From Zygnema cylindricum (taxonomy: Eukaryota > Streptophyta > Zygnematophyceae > Zygnematales > Zygnemataceae): a stretch of 64,000 bases of DNA. The position numbers were made by a program, and so were the translations under genes. Position 1 is the first letter of the stretch. Each line of letters starts with the position of its first letter. Location of the stretch: contig JBBHKE010003584.1 in the NCBI GenBank assembly GCA_037447655.1, positions 1 through 64,000 of the forward strand, written 5' to 3'. Below are positions 11,132 to 22,209 of this stretch, piece by piece. The notes beneath the pieces are model-generated. The model searched no databases and was not told where the DNA came from. It was given only the letters and a program-made list of their open reading frames with translations.

Positions 11132-11765
11132 GGCTAACCAATTCGTCGACAGGATACAAAAGCTCTCTAGCAAGCGCCACGTGGCAGTTGAAGCTCGAAG
11201 GGAATCTGTTTCTCAGGCTGGCAGCACTATTCCCGGTAGAGACTGTTTACTATCTTTATCTCCAGCGCCGCGAGGCAATCTGCGCAGCCAATGAGCAAGC
11301 AGCTGCCAACTCGACGACCACATTTCCCTCCGTACGAAACGTGCGATCCGTACAGTACATAGTGTATTTGCACTGTAGCGTTTGTTTCCTCGTAGGTTCG
11401 TCACGCACCACAAGCCAAACGAAACGGGTCTCCCGGGAATTGGACGGTGCGATTTAGATTTCACACTTGTGGTTAGGTAGCACGGTTGGGTCGCAGGCTT
11501 GTGGACAATTTAATAGGTACAGACGAAAATACTCACTAAGGCCCTAGTCCCATTAGGCGGGTGTCAGTAAACGGAACTGAAGACTCTCGTTCCATTGTGC
11601 CGGGTCAGATAGCGAGTTTTTTTTGGCGTGGCGCATGCTGGTTGGCTGCCACGTAATGAAACTATTCCGATCGTTCGAATCAAGAGTCTTTGACAGCAAG
11701 GTGATAAGGCGATATCTGTACCACGGAGGTAAAACGTGCGGTTTAAGAGGTATTGAATAAAATAT

Positions 11766-11940
11766 GTACGAGCGGACGAAACTTAAGATTTGTAAAACCG
11801 TACGTAAACGTGAGAATGGTTTGTGGATGGCAATAGGAGCGTGAAAGAATATCCTGTACGAGTGGACGAAACTTAAGATTTGTAAAAGCGTACGAATGGT
11901 TCGTGGATGGCAATGGGAGCGTGAAAGAATATCCTCCGTC
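11766..11940. repeat. 90-bp tandem duplication in the right foldback arm
   Basis: GTACGAGCGGACGAAACTTA at 11766 recurs at 11856 with one change. Both units end in GCGTGAAAGAATATCCT. Confidence 0.88.
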
Positions 11941-12443
11941 AAAGAATTTCTCGCGGCTTCCGGTGGCCTCTCATCCACCCTGGCGGAAGGCACTGGCCTA
12001 TGCGACGTGTATGGAAGCGATCGCGCGTTGATCGTGGATATTTTTCGATCGTGGATATTCTTTGACTTTTAGGCGCGGCACAATGCTATGCGTTCAGGCT
12101 CTTAAATTTGACCTCCTTCACGTCACTTGTTGCAAACTGAAAAGTTCGACCGATGGCTTATCCGATTATGCATCCGACGGTCAACGTTTACGCGCATGAC
12201 CTTGGAGAGTCAAATCAATCATTCAGTAACTTTTGTTTCTGAAAAAAAACAAATGGTACGACACTATACAAAAAAGTACAGACTTCAGCAAACAACCTCA
12301 ATCTTTCCTTCATGTAACTTCACCCTAATGTTGAAAAATGAAAATGGTCTTTCGCGTGTGCATGCAATTTATCTTTTAGCGGTGAAAGTGTGTCTCCATG
12401 TGCCAAAACGAACGTTTTTACTGTCGTTTTGGTCAAACGCTTA

Positions 12444-15157
12444 GGGTACTTTCGCATGTGCTAAAGCTACAGTTATTTTCTGTCGTTTCCCTCCATAACT
12501 TAGAAAAAAACGTGAAAATCCGCAGCCGTACCAAAAAATTGAAATTACCACCGTACAAGCTGGGTTACCTTGAAACTATATATGTACTACAGTTTGTCAT
12601 CTAGCTCGATGTAGTTTGTCATCTAGCGCCTTTTGACCCAATTTCGCGTCCCTTCAACTCATCTTCAAACTTTATATAAAATCACCTCGCGAGGTGGTTT
12701 TAATTAAAGTTACAAGAGGTGAGGGAATAGGCAGATGCTGTCGCACGTGTCCAAAGTTTTTGACAATTTTTGTACGCGGGGTACCAAAATAAAAACCCAC
12801 TGCACGTTTCCAGCCTGTGCGTGACTTTTTTCCGTGCGCTTCTTTCCGTACAGGGCCGTGGAGGGGGTTTTGACCAACTGCTCCATTTAACAAATGTGAA
12901 GTCCGTGAAAGCGCCTTTCTCTATCTCCCTCTCCCACTAACGGGTCTACCTCACAATTCTTGCAATGAAAAAAAGCAAGAAAGGTATCAAATGAAAGATC
13001 TATAAAAAATATTAATTTTGGTCGTTTTTTAGCTTATTTTGATGGTAAGTAGAGTGAGAACGGACGAAAAAACAAAATCGGGAAACCATGGCGGAATATT
13101 TTGGAATTAGTGATGTCGACGCTATTGTAAGTACGCGTGGCGTCAAAATGTCACAAACCCTAAACATCTACAATGTCACAAGTAGCTAGACGTCTACAAC
13201 TGTCTCTATTTTGTAAACGTCATCAATTGTCGCGAGTTTTGTACTCGTCTACGATCGTCACAAATTACACCCACGTTTACATCCGTCACAATCTAAAGTT
13301 ACTATTTCGTTTCTTTACATACGAAAGCTCTGAAAGTTGTACGAAGAATCTTCGCTAAAAAACAAAGTAACAAGAATAAGTTTCGGTTACATGCGAAAGC
13401 ACCCTTAGTGTCGTGCCGCTTAAGTGAAGACCGTATGTATAAAGTGAAGAAATTAAAAGTACAATTTGCGTCATCGTCAAACTTACAATGTACTACAGTG
13501 CTGTAAATTTTGTCGTTTTCTGGTTTGACCCACGGCCACGTCAAAAAACCTCATTTTCAAACTTTATATTAAAAAACATTGGAGGTTTGTTTTTAATGAA
13601 AGTATAAATGCTCCACAAATATTAGAAGAGCTTACAACTTGTCAAAAGTTTTCAAAATTTTCCGACCATTTCAAACGACAATGAAAAGTACATACACAAT
13701 TTGTTATGGTTTGTCATTTTACATCCAGTGCCATGAGTAAAAATACACAATTTGTTTTGTTTTGTTTTGTCCATTTACGGTCTAGTACAATTTTATATTT
13801 TAAGAGGGGTCACGATGACGATGAAAAGTACACAATTGGTTATGTTTTATCTTTTTATGTCCAAAACCACGATTTGTTTTGTTTTGTCGTTTGAGCCCAG
13901 CACGTTTTTTTGATTTAGTAGGGGTCCTAAGATTTAGATGACGATGAAAATTACACGATTTGTTTTGTTTTTTCCATTTGCGTCCATTATGTATATTTAT
14001 TTTCTTAATTTAGCAGGGGTCTTAAGATTTCCATGACATTTCACATCATAGTTGTTGAATTCGTGCGATTTTTTCATTTTTGACGATTCCTACGTATTAT
14101 TCGTGAAATTTGAACTTTCATCAAAATTCAATTTAAACTCTCTATACAGAAAACTGAACGGAACTCTACATGAAGTGTACAGAATTTTACAAAATTAGGG
14201 TCCTTTGGCGTGTAACGAAACTTTAGTCTTGTAACTTTGTTTTTCGCGAACATTCTCAATACTACTTTCAAAGCATTCGTATGTAAAGAAATGAAATCGT
14301 TACTTTTGATTGTGACGGATGTAGACGTGAGCGTAATTTGTGACGGTTGAAGACGACTACAAAAATCGCCACGATTGATGACGTTTACAAAAAAGCGATG
14401 CTTGTAGGCGTCTAGCTACTTGTGACATTGTAAATGTTTAAGGTTTGTGACATTTTGACGTCACGCTCAAATTATGACAGCGTCGACGTCACAAATTCAA
14501 AAATTTCCTCCATGGTTTCCCGAATTTGTTTTTTAGAATTTTCTCACTCTACTTACCATCAAAATTCGCCCAAACATTGTCAAAAGAAATTGTTTTTAGA
14601 GATTTTTCATTTGATACCATTATTGACGTTTTTCATTGCGAGAATTGTGAGATAGACGCAGTAGTGGGAGGGGGAAAGAGAGACAGACGTTTTCATGAAC
14701 TACGCTTTTGCGAAATGGCGTCCGTTGGTCGAGACCCCCTCCACGCCCCTTGTACAGAAAAAAACGCACGGAAAAAAATCACGCACAAGCTGGAAACGTG
14801 CAGTAGGTTTTCTTTTTTGTACTACGGGCACAAAAATTGTCAAAAACTTGCGACACGTGCGACAACATATTCCTATTCGCTCACCTCATGGTTTTATTTC
14901 AAATCACCTCGCGGGGTGATTTTATATATAGTTTGAAGATAAGCTGAGAGGACGCGAAACTGGGTCAAAATACGATAGACGACAAATTACATTGCGCTAG
15001 ACGACAAACTAAAATACATGTAAATCTTCAAAATAACGCAACTTCTACGGTGGTAATTTCAATTTTCTGGTACGACAGCGGATTTTCTCAATTTTTTCCA
15101 AGTTTTGGAGGAAAACGACTTAAAATAACTATAACTTTAGCACATGCGAATGTACCC
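12444..15157. mobile_element. Harbinger-like 2.7-kb foldback element, TTA target site
   Basis: The left end is TTA-GGGTACTTTCGCATGTGCT (12441 on). The right end is AGCACATGCGAATGTACCC-TTA (to 15160). A 3-bp TTA duplication plus a GGG terminus is the signature of PIF/Harbinger and Tourist-type elements. The arms (12444 to about 13410 and about 14190-15157) are inverted copies over nearly 1 kb with high similarity. For example, CACAAGTAGCTAGACG is present in both arms, and the AATCACCTCGCGAGGTGATT region appears in both. The spacer of about 780 bp holds repeated GATTTGTTTTGTTTTGTCC motifs. No transposase frame. A transcript would form a 1-kb hairpin. Confidence 0.88.
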
Positions 15158-15160
15158 TTA

Positions 15161-15541
15161 GACATTGCACCATGAAAATGAACAAACTGCGGCACATGAA
15201 AAATTCAATTATTTGGAAAATGTACGGACTAGTACGGACAGATTATTGGGTACACATTTTAACAAATTTTTAAAATCATTAAATGCGAAACGCACTTATT
15301 ATTTGCGCGACTGTTTCGTGCGTACCTTGCGATTTGAACAACTATGTTTCAGAGCGACCAAACACGAGTCCCAAAGGTAAAGGCATCTTCTTCAACCATG
15401 AATGGCACATGGAGGCATCTTCTTCAACCATGAATGGCACATGGTTGGAAGGTTTGAACGCCATCAATGTCAAGCAATGACATGTGACGTCAAAAGCAAC
15501 TATAGAAAAAAACGTGCGACATAAAACATCAGATAGAGTAA
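15161..15541. other. Short spacer with a 32-bp tandem duplication
   Basis: Between two Harbinger-like elements. AGGCATCTTCTTCAACCATG (15381) with AATGGCACATGG is repeated exactly at 15413. No gene seen. Confidence 0.8.
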
Positions 15542-16296
15542 GGGTATGTCTCGATGTTCCAAAGTAAAAGTTTTTTTCCTTTCGCTTTCCTCTAAAACTT
15601 CGAGCCGTACTGATAAGTTTCAACCGTACAAAAAAATCGAAAAAAATAGTACATTTTGCGTCATCGTCGAACTTAGAATGTACTACGTGTTGTTATCTTG
15701 TGATTTTGCGACCCACAACCACGACAAGAAATGTCATCTTTAAACTTCTTGAAAACACATCTCTGACGATGTGTTGTAAAACAAAGTATTTCTGAAAAAA
15801 AAAATAACGCATCTTTGCACATTTAAAATTTCTCAAAAATTTCAAACAAATTCAAGGGACGACGAAAAATACACGATTCGCTATTTTTTGTCCATTTGCG
15901 TTCAGTACGACAAGGAGAAGTAGAAAATTTGTTTTATTTTGTCCATTTGCGTCGAGGGGCCTCAAGATTTTGATGTCATTTCACGTCGATCAGACAAGAG
16001 ACGCAAAGGCAAAGCGCATTTGGTTCGACCGTGAAACGGTAGAGGCTGGAAGGTGGTATGTCTAAAATTTCAAGGACAGTCATGCGACGTAGCAAGCAGT
16101 TACAAAAAATAACTTGCGTCATCACAGATTTTAGATGTTAATAGCCGTCAACGGGCATTGTCATCATATAGAATCGTCACACCCCTAAATAACACTTTCG
16201 TTGTTACACATAGGGACACCTGAAATCCGGGTCCCCTGGATCTACGCTTGAAAACAAAGTAAGTTCGCTAATTTACAAGTACATGGAGACATACCC
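15542..16296. mobile_element. Harbinger-like element A, TAA target site
   Basis: The left end is TAA-GGGTATGTCTCGATGT (15539 on). The right end is ACATGGAGACATACCC-TAA (ending 16296, TAA 16297-16299). 755 bp, no coding capacity. It is the inverted relative of the element that starts immediately after the shared TAA. Confidence 0.85.
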
Positions 16297-16299
16297 TAA

Positions 16300-16941
16300 G
16301 GGTATAGTATCATGTACTTATAACTTAGCGAACTTACTTTATTTTTTAGCGTAGATCCGGCGTACCCGGATTGTAGGTGTCGCTATGTGTAACAACAAAA
16401 TTGTTACTTAAGGGTGTGATGATTGTATACGCTAACAATGCCCGTGACGGTTGTTAGCGTTTACAATCTTTGATGACTCACGTTAATTTTTTAATTGCTT
16501 GTATCGTCGCATGTTTTACCGTGACATTGTCAACCTACTGCCTGCCTTCCAACCTGTGCCGTTTCATGGATGAAGAGGATTCTCTTTGCCTTTGCGTCAC
16601 CTGTCTGGTCGATACTTTTACTCGTTGCTTGAAATCTTTTGAATTTTTTTAAAAATTTAGACACGTGCAAAGATGTGTTCCTATTTGTTTAGTGAAAATA
16701 ATTTGATATAAACCACATCGCCAATGTGTTTTAAAGAAAAAACTTGTATATGAGGTTTATTGACGAGGCCGTGGGTCGAAGAACACCAGACGACAACATG
16801 TCTTTCTAAGTTTGACGATGACGCAAAATACACTTCTATTTTTCTTTTCTTTGTACGGTTGCTACTTACATTGTACGACACTACGTTTTACAGGAAAATG
16901 ACAGAAATAAAACCCTTACTTTGGCACATGGGGACATACCC
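16300..16941. mobile_element. Harbinger-like element B, TAA target site, inverted relative to A
   Basis: The left end is GGGTATAGTATCATGTAC (16300). The right end is CACATGGGGACATACCC-TAA (ending 16941, TAA 16942-16944). Its left subterminal sequence (TTAGCGAACTTACTTT) matches the right part of element A and vice versa. Together 15542-16941 form a palindrome with arms of about 650-700 bp. Confidence 0.85.
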
Positions 16942-17095
16942 TAAAGAACCATAATTGGATCGCCAACATTGACGTTAATTTTATGGTGTAAAGAAGACGT
17001 CATTTCCAATTGGCTTTTTTATACATCTGTTGTTATTCACAACCATATAAATCCCTACAACATCTAATAATCAATTGCTTCATTACAACGAGTAA

Positions 17096-17199
17096 GGTAT
17101 AAACAAGAGCGAGTACCCTATGAACAAGTCCTATTATGTTGTAGTACGGTATAAACAAGAGGGAGTACGCTATGAACAAGTCCTATTATGTTGTGTCAG
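17096..17199. repeat. 52-bp tandem duplication
   Basis: GGTATAAACAAGAGCGAGTA at 17096 recurs at 17148 with few changes. Both units continue to GAACAAGTCCTATTATGTTG. Confidence 0.92.
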
Positions 17200-17219
17200 T
17201 GTTTCCATTGTAATTTGAA

Positions 17220-17871
17220 GTAGGAAAAAAAAAACAATAAGCGTTAATAACAATACACTTCGTAGCTATTGTTATCGCATAGATATGTTTGATCCTTTTT
17301 GCGAATTTTAATCCGTGACTAGACATGTGTAGTTACATTACACATTGAATCGATTATAGTGCTAAAAAATTTAACAGTTTAGAAAAAAGAATGTTATTAA
17401 CAACATATTGGGATTCATGACCTATAGCCTACAAAACATTAACTCTAATTTACACACATAACACTCATTGGAATACACATTTCGATATTGTAGTCGTTAT
17501 CGCCCATGTTCACATTGTCCATGTTGAAAGCGTGAGAACAAGTTCATGCGGTTTTCACCCGTTTTTATTACTAAGAATGAAACCTGAGCGCACTTTCCAA
17601 TGTCGACGCCATTCTCTTTCTTGAGTAAACAATTTTTTTTTACACTTTTTTGTACTTTAATATAAAAATGCAAACACTTTTGGTACAAATTAACACATTT
17701 TGTACACTACACTGTAAATATAATGTCCAAATTAGTGTAATTGGCGATTATTAAAGCCTACCTATATTTTGGTGAGGGAAAAATTAGTATTATTATTTTT
17801 ATGCTCGGTGCGAGAGTCAAAATTGAAGGTCATGGATATGGTGTTATTAACACTATAAGCGATTAACAATG
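17220..17871. mobile_element. TA-flanked TIR family, copy 3, left end unclear
   Basis: The right end is ACTATAAGCGATTAACAATG-TA (to 17873). The interior shares AACATTAACTCTAATTTACA, GTGAGAACAAGTTCATG and ACACATTTTGTACACTACAC with copies 1 and 2. I could not place a matching left terminus, so the start is approximate. Confidence 0.6.
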
Positions 17872-17873
17872 TA

Positions 17874-18338
17874 ATGTATTATTGGTGAACTCGTGTTTTG
17901 TATCAATAACTAGTTATCAAGAATCTTGACATACTGATGATTGATATATTGGCTAGAAAACCAAAACGATAATTGATCCCATATATTAATGAATCCATGT
18001 CGAGATGGTTCACCCTTTAATGGTCTTTTAGGGTTTCGATGGTTTTCTTTTTAGGCAGTCCTATTCCTTCCACATGGTCACAACATTGTGACACCACGCT
18101 TCTTGGCAACTCTAAACTTGTGGCCGCGACATGGTAACGAAATTTGTTGCCGCAAATTTGTCGTCTATCTAAGAAATGAGATTCTTTTGGGAGTAGATCT
18201 CAATGGACTTCGTTAATTTTCACAATTGATCTTGTCAAGATTAGAATCTAATCTCCTATGTTGTACTCAATCCTCCAATCATTACGATTTCTTGGTCAAT
18301 TTTGATGTCTCACCTTCACCTACTTTTTGAAGATCGTA
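17874..18338. other. Intergenic stretch, no gene seen
   Basis: AT-rich spacer between TIR elements. No frame with recognisable content. Confidence 0.5.
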
Positions 18339-18555
18339 CATTGTGTATCGCTATTAGTGTAAAGGTTTCCTTCGTCGCCTATTACACTCTTTTTCCGTGA
18401 ATACTTAGTGAATTGTAAATCCTTTGGTAGCGATCCAAAGTTGTGATTTCCACCTTCGGGTTGGCCGTCTCTAATTGAAAAGTGGACAAAAGTGCAGGGA
18501 GAAAAAATAATTTTAGTGGTGAAAAAAAACTGTACAATAATAGCGACACACGGTG
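18339..18555. mobile_element. 217-bp TA-flanked MITE of the same TIR family
   Basis: The left end is GTA-CATTGTGTATCGCTATTAGTG (from 18336). The right end is CAATAATAGCGACACACGGTG-TAC (to 18558). Over 24 bases the two ends match as inverted repeats at about 20 positions. Both are flanked by TA. No coding capacity. Its ends are the same family as the 500-bp elements, but the interior differs, so it is a separate short subfamily. Confidence 0.82.
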
Positions 18556-18799
18556 TACTTACAAGCCATACTGTGCCTTCATCTAAACCCATATGTCGTA
18601 CTTATTCTAGAATTTTTGTTCCTCTTTGCACTTTGTTTCTCTCTCCTTTGTTCTCGAATATTCTCTCCTTTTCGCCTTTACTCTTCCATTTTAGGTTTCC
18701 CCTTAGAACAATCATGTTTAACCTTAGAGCTAGTGCATAAGACTAATATTTTTCTAACACTTTCAAAGCATCAAAGTTTTCTTTTTCTGATGTTTTATA

Positions 18800-19271
18800 A
18801 GGTTTTTATATCTAATTTTTGTTCAAGGGCCTAATACCAAGAAAACATTAGCCTTAATTTATACATTTAACGCTGATTTGGATACACATTCCTACAGTGT
18901 GGTCGCTACAGCTTGTGTTCACATAGTCGACGTTTGAACATGTGAGAGAGCAGGTTCGCGTGATTTTCCCTCAGTTTTTTTTTTCAAGTGCACTTTCCCG
19001 TCTTAATGTTACTCACTTTCCCATCTCTACGCCGTTATCTGATACTTATTCTGTACTTTTGTACAAAGTACCAAGCAGTTTTACCACGGACACACACATT
19101 TCGTACATCACACTATTAGAAAACCCTCGAGTTAAAAGTAATTGACACTAATGAAGGTGTACATACAGCACGCAGAGGTAAAATTAGGTTCGTTAATTCT
19201 ACTATAGATTCAAGGGTCATAATTTAGAGGTGCCGAATTAGTGATATCAACGCTAATAGCGATTTACAATA
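18800..19271. mobile_element. TA-flanked TIR family, copy 4, left end missing
   Basis: The interior from TTCAAGGGCCTAATACCAAG through GTTTGAACATGTGAGAG and CACATTTCGTACATCACAC follows copy 1 block by block. The right end is AACGCTAATAGCGATTTACA then ATA-TA at about 19273. The left terminus is not evident. Confidence 0.65.
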
Positions 19272-19500
19272 TACATAAATTCCTCACTTATGAAATTATC
19301 AAACGTCGCCCTAATTTGTTTATAATGTACAACATAAGCCTGCTTAAATGTTTATAATTAAAAAATTGAAAGCACAAAAAATATAAACGTATGTCACTTG
19401 TTCATTTTCTTCGAAGTTGGAAAATTGTTTACGGAAATGACAGAGTTCTTCAATAAATCGAACACCTTCAACATTTCTATAACCAATGACATAAAAAAAA

Positions 19501-19510
19501 NNNNNNNNNN
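19501..19510. other. Assembly gap (10 N)
   Basis: Ten undetermined bases after a run of A. They interrupt the region that may hold a downstream exon of the MurF-like remnant. Confidence 1.
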
Positions 19511-20275
19511 CAGACGGGCTGGCCCACTACATACACAGCAATTACAACTGCAGGGTAAACAACGCCGTGAAGGGTAAGGTTGGCCTCTTGTTCACCACTC
19601 TTTTCGTTCAGAAAACAGCCCAACAAAAAAACCCAAAATTTACAAGAAATCCTAAAGGTGTCCAATTAAGTATCCCACCCTCCCATCTCAGGGATATACA
19701 AACTCAAACCCTTCTTTACTAAATTCAAGTAACCAGAAACACCAACCTCCCGAAAGTTCTTTCTTATTAAAAAAAATGGTCTTTCTCACATTACCTTTGA
19801 AGGATAACACCTATTCTGGACACGATTATAAATTTGATAACACTAAATTACACTCTTTCTGGTAAAAAAAATTATTCTTTCTTGAAAGCCCTCCAACCAC
19901 AAATACCAATGATCTTAAATCATTTATTCCCAAACTCAAACATATAGGCATTCTACCCTCCCACCCTATGAATTAACCTGTGGAAATCCTAAAGAACATT
20001 TAAAACCCAAAAAAACAACCCGACAAAAGACTTGCTTTTCTCACCACTTGTTCTCCGGTTGGAATGGGAAGTGCCGCAACAAATGGGACGTCAACATTAA
20101 CGACACATACATCACCCGGTCGGGCAGACAATTTTTTTTTCCCTTTTTCTTGAGCCACTCTTTCCATCGAACCAAGATCTCCTAAATGGACCGGACCCTC
20201 ATTAAGAACAACTCTAATTGAAGGCATCAATATCTCCATCAATAGAGCGATTTCTCCCATGTGATTCATTCCCAG
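19511..20275 (-). pseudogene. MurF-like (UDP-MurNAc-tripeptide:D-Ala-D-Ala ligase) exon(s), probable remnant
   Basis: The minus-strand exon 20275-20045 encodes GMNHMGEIALLMEILMPS, then IRVVLNEGPVHLGDLGSMER, a short link, and RPGDVCVVNVDVPFVAALP. This matches the central domain of MurF ligases: MNHxGEI, NVGPAHL, LGS and the AKGE region, then RPGDVCVxNADDPLV. MurF adds D-Ala-D-Ala to the peptidoglycan precursor; in plants it acts in plastid peptidoglycan synthesis. A GTGAGA donor follows at 20044. The 5' side reads TTTTTTAAC before CTGGGAATG, where an AG acceptor is expected. AKGE reads EKGKK and NADDP reads NVDVP. A second possible piece (GEQEANLTLHGVV then VIAVYVVGQPV, about 19590-19511) resembles the MurF C-terminal start and runs into the N gap. 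No P-loop exon was found. I read this as a decayed or partly assembled MurF gene. Confidence 0.6.
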
Positions 20276-20279
20276 TTAA

Positions 20280-22136
20280 AAAACACAGATAGATGAGCTA
20301 TACGGCATTGCTAGAAAGGAGGAAAGTGGAGATAAGGATTTGTCAGTTTAACAAAGAAATAAACAAAATTTGTTTGCTTGTCAGTTAGGAAGAAGATATC
20401 TCATTTTGGATCTTTAATTTGTTAAAGATCACGTATTGCACACTTAAGACTGTCATGTAAATAGTTCGCCCTTAAATACTCTCACATATATGTTAAAAAC
20501 ACAGTAATTTTATTTTCGCGTATGGCTGTTGTTTTCTGTTTGTTCATTGAATGTACTTTTTGTTTTTTTAGCGCAATATTTTGCTTCGTCTATTCTTTTG
20601 CCGTAGTTTCCTACTCACGTTACATGTGGTTCACTACTATGCAGTGCATCAGCCTTTTTAACGGGCAATTCCTGTTACATTGGTATAAATGATCGCTTCA
20701 ACAGATTATATTGAAAAGACTTTCTCTCACTTTCGTTTCCCTTTTTGTATCCATTTTGTCTTTTCTTTTACTCATTGCTTCTAGTTTGACAAGAAAGAAA
20801 GAGTACCGAGATCGAGAACGGCAGAAACTCGGTACTACCGAGACTCGGTTATTTTACTCGGTAAGATTGAAAGATAATTTTTTTTCGAGTGTTCTAAAAT
20901 GAAAGCGGAGCTCGATCATTGCAAAAATAGTCGAGATAGATTTAAGAGAGTAGTTTGGATGATGAAAAAATTCAGGCAATGAAGTTAAACAAACAATAAA
21001 TTAGTCAGATTGTTTTTTTCAGTTAAATTATTTGGCACATTAAGATTCAATCAGATGTGTTACTAAAAAAAAAGTCGAAACATTTCATCAAAGACTCATT
21101 CAACTACAATGGTATATCAAGTTGAGAAAATCACTCGAAACATGACTAGCTCGGTTCAGTTGTGATAGTAATGCTTACTGCAAAAACTGTACCCACAAAA
21201 AATTCCGTTTTTCAATTGAATTCTATGCATAGGAATCCAAAATAAGCAACAATATCACTCAATTTTAGAACATTGCCTTAAAGACATGGCTAGCGTAGCA
21301 AAGAATCATGGCCAGCATAGCAAGGACATGACTACAAATTTTATCTATCGTGTTTTATAAATATTCATGCATACAAAAAATGAATGAGTTCACTCGCCGA
21401 ACAAGGTCTGAGGTACTCCCACATGGTTTTTCAAGTTTCCCTTGTTTGTGATCAAAAATCTCCCAAAACCTCTCTTCAAATCAACCAAAAATTTGTCACA
21501 AAACAATGAAAATGTTTAACAAGTCGGTCTTCAGCGTTGTTACAAACATCAGTTAGCATAACATCACAATCCTTACTCGCAAAGATAGGGTACATTCCAA
21601 GTTTAGAAAATTTCACCTGTCTCACATTACATTCTTACCACTAAAAAAATTGTTATGCAATTTTGAATGATTCAAGTTAACGGCTGGGGACTTTCAAAAA
21701 AGTTTCGCATGGAAAAATATTGCATGAAAAGTTTTAAAAAACACACTCTCAATATCTGGTTCATGATCAAATGTGACAATGCAAACCTCCAAGCGGCTCC
21801 ACACTTATTCTAATGTATTTCATTTAGCATAATCTATAATAAAAAACAGTTTATGAGAGGAATCTGGAGAATCAAACTTCTAAAAAACATATTCTGATAA
21901 ATATCTCTCACCTTATTTTTATTCTACCCCTTTAAAAAAAAAATGGCTCAAAATGAATAGAAATAAGATGCACAGAAAGCTTATATAATCCTCCATAATA
22001 GGATAGTGACATTGCCGCCAAAATCACGTGGTGACGGTGAATGAAAAGTTTTGAGTATGAGTGATCAATTAAAATGGTGAGAAATAAGAAAAATTAGCAT
22101 TGCTTATCAAAAGGTCAGAATTTGTAAGACCGGAAA
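20280..22136. other. AT-rich intergenic, no gene seen
   Basis: One plus-strand frame (20711-20902) starts with a hydrophobic stretch, but it has no family resemblance and then becomes charged. CGAG/ACTCGGT words are clustered at 20805-20865. Nothing else stands out. Confidence 0.5.
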
Positions 22137-22209
22137 AGCTCTTGAGAATACACGAAACAAGGTACAGTGTGTATCGCTATTAGTACTACTGAGCTCTTGA
22201 GAATACACG
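22137..22209. repeat. 18-bp direct repeat flanking a single TIR end
   Basis: AGCTCTTGAGAATACACG occurs at 22137-22154 and identically at 22192-22209. The 37-bp spacer contains GTACAGTGTGTATCGCTATT, the terminal sequence of the TA-flanked TIR family, with no partner end. Confidence 0.85.

Larger units (their letters stand above)
8367..12325. mobile_element. Large foldback element with ~800-bp terminal inverted repeats
   Basis: 8367 to about 9175 is the inverted, diverged copy of about 11545-12325. Matching landmarks include GCAACAAGTGACGTGAAGGA (left) with its complement in the right arm, CTTCCGCCAGGGTGGATG, TTTGACGGAGGATATT, and the outer ends AGGTGAAGTTCCAT (left) and GGGTGAAGTTACAT (right, complement). 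Between the arms lie a nested TA-flanked element (9212-9734), a 700-bp C/T tract, a 12-bp tandem array and a small gene-like unit. The ends resemble the GGG...CATG ends of the Harbinger-like elements next door. The right flank is TAA; the left flank does not match it. No transposase was seen, so it is non-autonomous. Confidence 0.8.

Noticed and set aside
10647-11294. Plus-strand 215-codon frame with SAGF repeats
   Set aside because: The open start comes from the 12-bp array. The minus strand has a better signal peptide and splice sites, and the plus protein resembles nothing.
20711-20902. Plus-strand frame with hydrophobic N-terminus as a small secreted peptide
   Set aside because: No cleavage-site context, no homology and AT-rich surroundings; likely chance.
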